From Prevotella sp. UBA4341 (GTDB lineage Bacteria; Bacteroidota; Bacteroidia; Bacteroidales; Bacteroidaceae), in assembly GCA_002393705.1 (NCBI GenBank), contig DGTH01000113.1, positions 1 to 13,739 on the forward strand: a stretch of DNA of 13,739 bases, given 5' to 3'. Every line of letters starts with the position of its first letter. Position 1 is the first letter of the stretch. The notes under the pieces are model-generated. The model was not told where the DNA came from. It ran no database searches and worked only from the letters and a program-made list of their open reading frames with translations. Below are positions 8,483 through 13,739 of the stretch, one piece after another. Position numbers and translations under genes: made by a program.

Positions 8483-9583
8483 ATGAAACGTTTACTCACC
8501 GCTTTCATGACGTTGCTCATGAGTCTGTCAGGCTATGCCTCGACCACGTTGCCCTTGAAGGGAAAATTTTTTCCGGCCGACGACCAGCACATTCAGTACA
8601 TTGGCCGCATCTGTTTCCAAAACCCCAAGCAGCCCCGCTTCACGTTCCCCGGTGTGCAGATTAACGCCCGCTTTACAGGTACGTCGCTGCGCATGGTGGC
8701 CAAGCCCCAAAGCGGCTACTTCATGGTTCAGATAGACGGGTCGGAAGCCTTCAAGGTGGCGTTTCGCGGCGAGCGCGACTCGGTAGCCACGTTGGCGACG
8801 GCTCTCGGGCGTGGCGAGCACGAGGTGCGCGTCATGTACGTGATTGAGGGCTACGAGCTGAAACCTGAATTTCGGGGTTTCGTGCTCGACCGTGACGGCC
8901 AGCTGCTCGACCCGCCCGTCCTGCCGCAGCGCCGCATAGAATTCATCGGCAACAGCATTACTTGCGGCTATGGCAACGAGAGTATCGAGATGACCGACCC
9001 CTTCGAATACGAGACGGAGAACCACTACTATACCTATGCCCAGTTGACTACCCGCAACCTGGAGGCGATGGCTCATGTGGTGGCCCGCAGCGGCATTGGC
9101 GTCTATCGCTCGTACGATGGTCCGAAGAAAGGAACGCCGGAAAACGTGATGACCACGGAGTATGAATACACTAACCTGTATGACCGTTCGGAGCGCTGGG
9201 ACTTCTCGCGCTACCAGCCGCAGGTGGTGTGCATCAACTTAGGGACGAACGACCTTTCCACAAACAACTACGACGTGAAGCTGCTGAAGCAGGCCTACAA
9301 GCGGTTCCTCAAGCAGGTGCGTGGCCATAATCCGCAGGCCAAGATTGTGTATCTCTGTGGCTCCATGCTGGTTGGCAAGGAGCTGGAGATAGCCAGGAAG
9401 ACCCTCGACGAAGTGGTGGATGAGGCCCACAAGGACGGGGACAAGGAAGTCTATCGCTTCGACTTCACGCCGCAGACGGGCGACCTCTACTATGGCGCCT
9501 CGTGGCACCCTTCAGTCTATCAGCACCAGAAGATGGCCGGTGAGCTGACGGCCTACCTGCGCACGCTGATGGAGTGGTGGTAA
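8483..9583 (+). CDS. Secreted CE2-type SGNH acetyl(xylan) esterase
   Basis: The 366-residue protein has a signal peptide (LLTAFMTLLMSLSGYAS, 4-20). An N-terminal jelly-roll domain (about 25-145) is followed by an SGNH-hydrolase domain (about 150-366). This is the two-domain arrangement of carbohydrate esterase family 2. Key blocks are IEFIGNSITCGYGNE (152-166) with nucleophile Ser158, the oxyanion-hole segment SGIGVYR (203-209), INLGTNDLS (251-259) and WHPSVYQHQKMA (341-352) with catalytic His342. CE2 enzymes remove acetyl groups from xylan or mannan sugars. The protein is probably periplasmic or exported. It is followed on the same strand by the GH127 gene after 59 bp, which suggests a shared role in debranching decorated glycans. 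Confidence 0.9.
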   Translation: MKRLLTAFMTLLMSLSGYASTTLPLKGKFFPADDQHIQYIGRICFQNPKQPRFTFPGVQINARFTGTSLRMVAKPQSGYFMVQIDGSEAFKVAFRGERDSVATLATALGRGEHEVRVMYVIEGYELKPEFRGFVLDRDGQLLDPPVLPQRRIEFIGNSITCGYGNESIEMTDPFEYETENHYYTYAQLTTRNLEAMAHVVARSGIGVYRSYDGPKKGTPENVMTTEYEYTNLYDRSERWDFSRYQPQVVCINLGTNDLSTNNYDVKLLKQAYKRFLKQVRGHNPQAKIVYLCGSMLVGKELEIARKTLDEVVDEAHKDGDKEVYRFDFTPQTGDLYYGASWHPSVYQHQKMAGELTAYLRTLMEWW

Positions 9584-9585
9584 AA

Positions 9586-9617
9586 CCTCCCCCCCCGCCC
9601 TCTCCCAAGGAGAGGGG
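9586..9617 (+). repeat. C-rich run plus G/C hairpin between the CE2 and GH127 genes
   Basis: Just after the stop codon come a run of eight C (9589-9596) and a hairpin of CCCTCTCC (9598-9605) and GGAGAGGG (9609-9616) around a CAA loop. No T-run follows, so it is not a textbook terminator. It may slow or partly end transcription into the GH127 gene. Similar C-rich, self-complementary intergenic segments are familiar to me from Bacteroidetes genomes. Confidence 0.6.
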
Positions 9618-9642
9618 ACTTAAGCTTGGAATATAAATCAAT

Positions 9643-11691
9643 ATGTTAAATATGAAGCGAATATTATTTGTCTTATCACTTGTCACATGTTACTTATCAA
9701 TTACTAACTCTGTGGCACAAACGGGTTATCCTATTACCCAAGTACCTTTCACGTCGGTGAAAGTAACTCCTAATACCTTCTGGGGCGACCGCATCAAGGC
9801 GGCCCGCGAGGTGACCATTCCGCTGGCTTTCTCGAAGTGTGAGAGTGAGCACCGTTACAAGAACTTTGAAATGGCAGCCTACACGCTGCAGCATCCGGGC
9901 CATGCAGGACTGGAAACGCCAGAGTGGGACGTCTCGAAGTTCATGGGTTTCTCGTTCGACGATACCGATGTGTATAAGACCATTGAGGGAGCCAGTTACG
10001 TGCTGCAGACCTATCCTGACGAAAAGTTGAAGGCCTACATCGACTCCGTGCTCGACGTGGTGGGGGCTGCCCAGGAGCCTGACGGCTACCTCTACACCGC
10101 GCGTACCATTAACCCTAAGCACCCGCACTCTTGGGCCGGCAAGAAACGCTGGGAGGTGGAGGAGATTCTGAGCCACGAGCTGTATAACCTGGGCCACATG
10201 GTGGATGCCGCCTGCGCACACTATCAGGCTACGGGCAGCGACAAGTTTCTGAACATAGCCAAGCGCTATGCTGACTGCGTCATCCGTGAGGTAGGACCCA
10301 ATGCCGGCCAGGCCTGTGTAGTGCCTGGGCACCAGATTGCCGAGATGGCGCTGGCTCGCCTGTCGGTACTGACGGGTGAGCGGAAGTACCTGGACGAGGC
10401 CAAGTTCCTGCTGGACTATCGTGGCAAGACGGGCCGACGCGACGTCTATTCGCAGAGCGACAAGCCTGTGGTGGAGCAGACCGAGGCCTGGGGTCACGCC
10501 GTGCGCGCCGGCTACATGTATGCCGGTATGGCCGACGTGGCAGCGCTGACGGGCGACTCAACCTACATCAAGGCCATTGACAAGATTACGGAGAACATCA
10601 TCGGCAGGAAGTACTACATCACTGGCGGCGTGGGAGCCCGCCATGAGGGCGAGGCCTTCGGAGCCGACTACGAACTGCCGAACCTGACGGCCTACAACGA
10701 GACGTGTGCAGCTATCTCGATGGTTTACCTCTTCCAGCGCATGTTCCTGTTGCACGGCGACGCCAAGTACATAGACTGTCTGGAGCGTACGCTCTACAAC
10801 GGCGTCATCAGCGGCATGTCGGTCGATGGAGGCCGTTTCTTCTATCCCAACCCCCTGAGTGCCGACGGCGAGTACAAGTTCAATGCCGACAATACCAACA
10901 CGCGCCAGCCTTGGTTCGGCTGCGCCTGTTGTCCGAGCAACCTCTGCCGCTTCATACCCTCGTTCCCCGGCTACATGTATGCCGTGAAGGACAACAAAGT
11001 GTATGTCAACCTCTTTGCAGCCAACACCGCGAGCATGCAGGTGGAAGGCAAGGACGTGGAGATAGAGCAGGTGACGAATTATCCGTGGGATGGTGACATT
11101 GCTATCCGTGTGCTGAAGAACAAAGCCAAGGACTTCAACTTGGCCATCCGTATTCCTGGTTGGCTGAAGGAACCCGTGCCCAGTGACCTGTATGAGTTTG
11201 TCAACGAGGCCGACGATGCTCACTCGTGCTTGGTGAAGGTCAATGGTGTACTGGCTCAGGGACAGATGGACAAGGGCTACTTAGTCATTAACCGCCAGTG
11301 GAAGAAGGGCGACGTGGTGACGATTCACTTCGACATGCCTGTTCGTACCGTCAAGGCCAACGACCGCGTGGCAGCCGACCGTGGCCGACTGGCCGTGGAG
11401 CGTGGCCCGCTGGTCTATTGTGCTGAGTCGTTCGACCAGTCGTTCGACCTGTTCAGTTTCGTGCTGAGCGATAAGCCGCTGTTCCAGGTTGAACCATTCA
11501 CCCTCGACACCCCCCACATGACGTTCAATGCCATCAGCGCGGTTGGGCAGGCAGTGCACCGCATGCCCAGCGGACAGTTAGGCATGCTGGACACGCGCAT
11601 CAAACTCATACCCTACTATGCCTGGAACCACCGTGGAGCCGGAAAGATGGATGTCTGGCTGCTCAGCGACCTTTCGAAAATAGGTAGATAA
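9643..11691 (+). CDS. Secreted GH127 beta-L-arabinofuranosidase
   Basis: The 682-residue protein belongs to the DUF1680/GH127 group. After a signal peptide (cleavage near SVAQ, 23-26) comes an alpha/alpha-six barrel with HEGEAFGADYELPN (334-347), YNETC (351-355) and GCACCPSN (426-433), then C-terminal beta domains. Compared with the characterised Bifidobacterium enzyme HypBA1, Glu337 fits the acid/base. Glu353, Cys355, Cys429 and Cys430 fit the zinc site with its unusual cysteine nucleophile (Cys429). The family releases terminal beta-L-arabinofuranose from plant glycans and hydroxyproline-linked arabinans. A second ATG at 9652 (MKRILF) is an equally good start. No clear TAnnTTTG box lies in the 59-bp gap, so it probably depends on the CE2 promoter. 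Its signal-peptide core is encoded by a degenerate 7-bp array. Confidence 0.92.
   Translation: MLNMKRILFVLSLVTCYLSITNSVAQTGYPITQVPFTSVKVTPNTFWGDRIKAAREVTIPLAFSKCESEHRYKNFEMAAYTLQHPGHAGLETPEWDVSKFMGFSFDDTDVYKTIEGASYVLQTYPDEKLKAYIDSVLDVVGAAQEPDGYLYTARTINPKHPHSWAGKKRWEVEEILSHELYNLGHMVDAACAHYQATGSDKFLNIAKRYADCVIREVGPNAGQACVVPGHQIAEMALARLSVLTGERKYLDEAKFLLDYRGKTGRRDVYSQSDKPVVEQTEAWGHAVRAGYMYAGMADVAALTGDSTYIKAIDKITENIIGRKYYITGGVGARHEGEAFGADYELPNLTAYNETCAAISMVYLFQRMFLLHGDAKYIDCLERTLYNGVISGMSVDGGRFFYPNPLSADGEYKFNADNTNTRQPWFGCACCPSNLCRFIPSFPGYMYAVKDNKVYVNLFAANTASMQVEGKDVEIEQVTNYPWDGDIAIRVLKNKAKDFNLAIRIPGWLKEPVPSDLYEFVNEADDAHSCLVKVNGVLAQGQMDKGYLVINRQWKKGDVVTIHFDMPVRTVKANDRVAADRGRLAVERGPLVYCAESFDQSFDLFSFVLSDKPLFQVEPFTLDTPHMTFNAISAVGQAVHRMPSGQLGMLDTRIKLIPYYAWNHRGAGKMDVWLLSDLSKIGR
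9672..9706 (+). repeat. Heptanucleotide array C in the GH127 signal-peptide region (CTTATCA-type)
   Basis: Five 7-base units read CTTATCA, CTTGTCA, CATGTTA, CTTATCA and ATTACTA. The array covers about codons 10-22 and encodes LSLVTCYLSIT, the hydrophobic core of the signal peptide. It is more degenerate than the other arrays but has the same period and length. Confidence 0.65.
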
Positions 11692-11704
11692 AACCTAATA
11701 AAAC

Positions 11705-11732
11705 GTAATTTGTAATTTGTAAATCGTAAATT
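11705..11732 (+). repeat. Heptanucleotide array D upstream of dapB (GTAATTT-type)
   Basis: Four 7-base units read GTAATTT, GTAATTT, GTAAATC and GTAAATT. A weaker unit (ATAAAAC) may precede them at 11698. The array fills the gap after the GH127 stop and provides the TTTG at 11716-11719 that serves as the -33 candidate for dapB. Confidence 0.75.
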
Positions 11733-11737
11733 CTTTA

Positions 11738-11745
11738 TACCTTTG
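11738..11745 (+). promoter_or_regulatory. -7 box (TACCTTTG) of dapB-lepB
   Basis: TACCTTTG followed by CAGCG matches TAnnTTTG. A TTTG at 11716-11719, 18 bases upstream, is the -33 candidate and lies inside array D. The start codon at 11770 follows after 24 bases. Confidence 0.75.
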
Positions 11746-11769
11746 CAGCGTTTTAACAATTAAGAAGAT

Positions 11770-12483
11770 ATGAAGATAGCATTAATCGGCTACGGCAAGA
11801 TGGGCAAGATGATAGAGCAGATAGCCCTGGAGCGTGGCCACGAAATTGTGAGTATCATCGACATTGACAACCAGCAGGACTTTGAGAGCCCGTCCTTTGC
11901 CTCGGCCGACGTCGCCATAGAGTTTACCGCCCCGCAGGCAGCCTACGGCAACTACCTGAAGGCCTGGGCCAAAGGCGTGAAAGTGGTAAGCGGCTCTACG
12001 GGCTGGATGAAGGAGCACGGCGAGGACGTGCGCAGGGCCTGCACTGGCGGACAGACCCTCTTCTGGGCATCGAACTTCAGCATCGGCGTTGCCATCTTCT
12101 CGGCCGTCAACCGCTATTTGGCCAAGATCATGAATGAGTTTCCGCAGTACGACGTGGAGCTGGAGGAGACGCACCACGTGCACAAGCTCGACCACCCCAG
12201 CGGCACGGCTATTACGCTGGCCGAAGAGATTGTGGAGCGCATAGACCGTAAGGAGTCGTGGGCCGAAGAAACCACCGACCCGAAGCTGCTGCGCGTCGAT
12301 CACATACGCCGTGGTGAGGTGGCGGGCATTCACAGCGTGCGTTACGACTCGGAGGCCGACCTCATCACCATCAGCCACGACGCCCACTCGCGCAAGGGGT
12401 TTGCCCTCGGTGCCGTCCTGGCTGCCGAATACACTCAGCAGCACGAAGGGTTGCTGACGATATCAGACATGTTTAAGTTTTAA
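11770..12483 (+). CDS. dapB: 4-hydroxy-tetrahydrodipicolinate reductase
   Basis: The 237-residue product shows the N-terminal nucleotide-binding motif GYGKMG (7-12), EFTAPQAAYGN (51-61), the SGSTGW loop (74-79) and the DapB signature ETHHVHKLDHPSGTA (133-147). His135 and Lys139 fit the catalytic His159 and Lys163 of E. coli DapB. The enzyme reduces the DapA product with NAD(P)H in the lysine/diaminopimelate pathway that supplies peptidoglycan precursors. It is slightly shorter than the E. coli protein, as I recall for Bacteroidetes. It has its own promoter and is followed after 3 bp by lepB, so the two are co-transcribed. Confidence 0.96.
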   Translation: MKIALIGYGKMGKMIEQIALERGHEIVSIIDIDNQQDFESPSFASADVAIEFTAPQAAYGNYLKAWAKGVKVVSGSTGWMKEHGEDVRRACTGGQTLFWASNFSIGVAIFSAVNRYLAKIMNEFPQYDVELEETHHVHKLDHPSGTAITLAEEIVERIDRKESWAEETTDPKLLRVDHIRRGEVAGIHSVRYDSEADLITISHDAHSRKGFALGAVLAAEYTQQHEGLLTISDMFKF

Positions 12484-12486
12484 GCA

Positions 12487-13739
12487 ATGGTAGAAAAGAA
12501 TCAATTGAACATGAAGAAGCAGTGGGCGAAGTTCATTGTCGTCCTTGTGCTTTATCTGCTGTTCCTGCTGTGGGTGAAGTCATGGTGGGGACTACTTGTG
12601 GTGCCGTTCATCTTCGACATCTACATTACGAAGAAAATCAAGTGGCAGTGGTGGCGCGAGAGCGAAGGTCCCGTGCGCTTCATCATGTCGTGGGTCGATG
12701 CGCTGGTGTTTGCCCTCGTTGCCGTCTATTTCATCAACCTGTTCTTCTTCCAGAACTATGTCATTCCCTCCAGCTCGCTCGAGAAGTCGCTGCTGACGGG
12801 TGACTACCTCTTCGTGTCGAAGGTGTCGTACGGTCCGCGCATTCCAGAGACGCCGCTCACCATGCCGCTGACGCAGCACACGCTGCCCGTCGTGGAGTGT
12901 AAGAGCTATCTGGAGTGGCCCCATTGGGACTACCGCCGCGTAAAAGGCTTTGGAAAGGTGGAGTTGAACGACATCGTGGTGTTCAACTACCCGTCGGGCG
13001 ACACGCTGTGTTCTGACCTGCGCTATCAGGCTGACGACTTCTACCGCCTGTGCTACGCCCTGGGCTACCAGTCGTACCCCAACCGCCCGAACCCGAACGA
13101 GCTGACTGCCGAGCAGCGCCTCAAGTTCTACCAGCAGGTGTATCAGTTAGGTCGCCGGCAGATAGAGGCTAATCCTGGTGAGTACGGCAGCATCATAACC
13201 CGTCCCACCGACCGCCGCGAGAACTACGTGAAGCGCTGCGTCGGCCTGCCCGGCCAGGAGTTGCAAATCAAGAATCGCGTGGTCTATCTAGACGGCAAGC
13301 CCAACAAGGAGCCCGACAACGTGCAATACACCTACTGGCTCAAGCTGAAGCAGCACCTGCCCGAGGAGCTGATTGCTGACCTGGGCATTACCAACGAGGA
13401 GCTGGGCATCCTGAACGCCACGGGCTACATGCCCATGACCAAGCGCACCGTGGCAGAACTCTCGAAGCGCAAGGACCTCGTAGAGCGCTTAGAGATCAAT
13501 ACCGAGGCCAACGAGTGGGACATCTACCCGCTGAACGGCAACAAGCACTGGACGCGCGACAACTACGGCCCGGTATGGATTCCGAAGAAGAACGAGACGC
13601 TACTGCTGAACCTCGACATCCTGCCCATCTACGAGCGTTGCATCCGTGCCTACGAAGGCAACAAGCTGGAGGTCAGGAATGGCAAGATATACATCAACGA
13701 CAAGCTGACCGATCGCTACACCTTCAAGATGGACTACTA
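12487..13739 (+). CDS. lepB: Signal peptidase I, 5' part (runs off the right edge)
   Basis: The frame is open from ATG 12487 to the window end (417 codons, no stop). Hydrophobic membrane segments lie at about 16-30, 35-47 and 66-88. Box B reads VIPSSSLEKSLLTGDYLFVSK (92-112), with Ser97 as nucleophile. Box C is NDIVVFNYPSGD (161-172) and box D ENYVKRCVGLPGQ (245-257), with Lys249 as general base. LepB cleaves signal peptides on the outer face of the inner membrane by a Ser/Lys dyad. The residue after the nucleophile is Leu98, where Met is usual. About 70 extra residues separate boxes C and D, and a long stretch follows box D, so the protein is much larger than a minimal signal peptidase. I recall such large versions from Bacteroidales. 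A second ATG at 12511 (MKKQW) is possible. It follows dapB after 3 bp. Confidence 0.93.
   Translation, partial: MVEKNQLNMKKQWAKFIVVLVLYLLFLLWVKSWWGLLVVPFIFDIYITKKIKWQWWRESEGPVRFIMSWVDALVFALVAVYFINLFFFQNYVIPSSSLEKSLLTGDYLFVSKVSYGPRIPETPLTMPLTQHTLPVVECKSYLEWPHWDYRRVKGFGKVELNDIVVFNYPSGDTLCSDLRYQADDFYRLCYALGYQSYPNRPNPNELTAEQRLKFYQQVYQLGRRQIEANPGEYGSIITRPTDRRENYVKRCVGLPGQELQIKNRVVYLDGKPNKEPDNVQYTYWLKLKQHLPEELIADLGITNEELGILNATGYMPMTKRTVAELSKRKDLVERLEINTEANEWDIYPLNGNKHWTRDNYGPVWIPKKNETLLLNLDILPIYERCIRAYEGNKLEVRNGKIYINDKLTDRYTFKMDY

Noticed and set aside
9589..9596. C8 homopolymer as a coding phase-variation site
   Set aside because: It lies after the CE2 stop codon and before the GH127 start, so length change would not shift any reading frame.
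9697..10497. Minus-strand open frames opposite the GH127 gene (also 10558-11223)
   Set aside because: They are antisense to strongly conserved GH127 barrel motifs and show no independent coding evidence.

Overview
The window looks like chromosomal DNA of a Bacteroidales bacterium, most probably Prevotellaceae. The -7 boxes read TAnnTTTG (TATATTTG, TACTTTTG, TACCTTTG), start codons lack Shine-Dalgarno sequences and follow A-rich leaders, dapB is followed directly by a long signal peptidase I gene, and secreted CAZymes with Bacteroidetes-type signal peptides (ending in AQ or GQ) are frequent. Coding DNA is GC-rich and intergenic DNA is AT-rich.

Layout, left to right. (1) 1-509: 3' end of an aldo/keto reductase. 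(2) 538-756: remnant of a secreted amidohydrolase, cut off just after its first metal-binding motif and running into the 3' end of a Fur-family regulator on the minus strand (696-1109). (3) 1224-6252, plus strand, with gaps of 26 and 14 bp: a TPR protein with one membrane span and a C-terminal helix-turn-helix, a secreted CE1-type esterase and a secreted GH3 glycosidase. (4) 6253-6408: convergent junction holding a degraded IS21 istB end. (5) 8320-6409, minus strand: housekeeping operon ruvB-coaD-ybeY. (6) 8483-11691, plus strand: a CE2-type acetyl esterase and a GH127 beta-L-arabinofuranosidase. (7) 11770 to the right edge: dapB-lepB, with lepB cut by the window end.

Biologically, the CE1 esterase, GH3 enzyme, CE2 esterase and GH127 enzyme form an accessory set for removing ester and arabinose decorations from plant glycans and hydrolysing the resulting oligosaccharides. 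No SusC/SusD pair is present. The TPR/membrane/HTH protein is the obvious candidate regulator of the CE1-GH3 pair. The remaining genes serve coenzyme A synthesis, Holliday junction resolution, rRNA maturation, lysine/diaminopimelate synthesis and protein export.

The most unusual structural signal is a set of four short tandem arrays, each with a 7-bp period but different unit sequences, mostly five units (35 bp) long. They lie at 509-543, 5020-5054, 9672-9706 and 11705-11732. Each overlaps something functional: a stop/start junction, an enzyme loop, a signal-peptide core, and a promoter -33 region. I see no CRISPR array, tRNA, rRNA or intact mobile element, and no obvious defence or other wholly new gene system.
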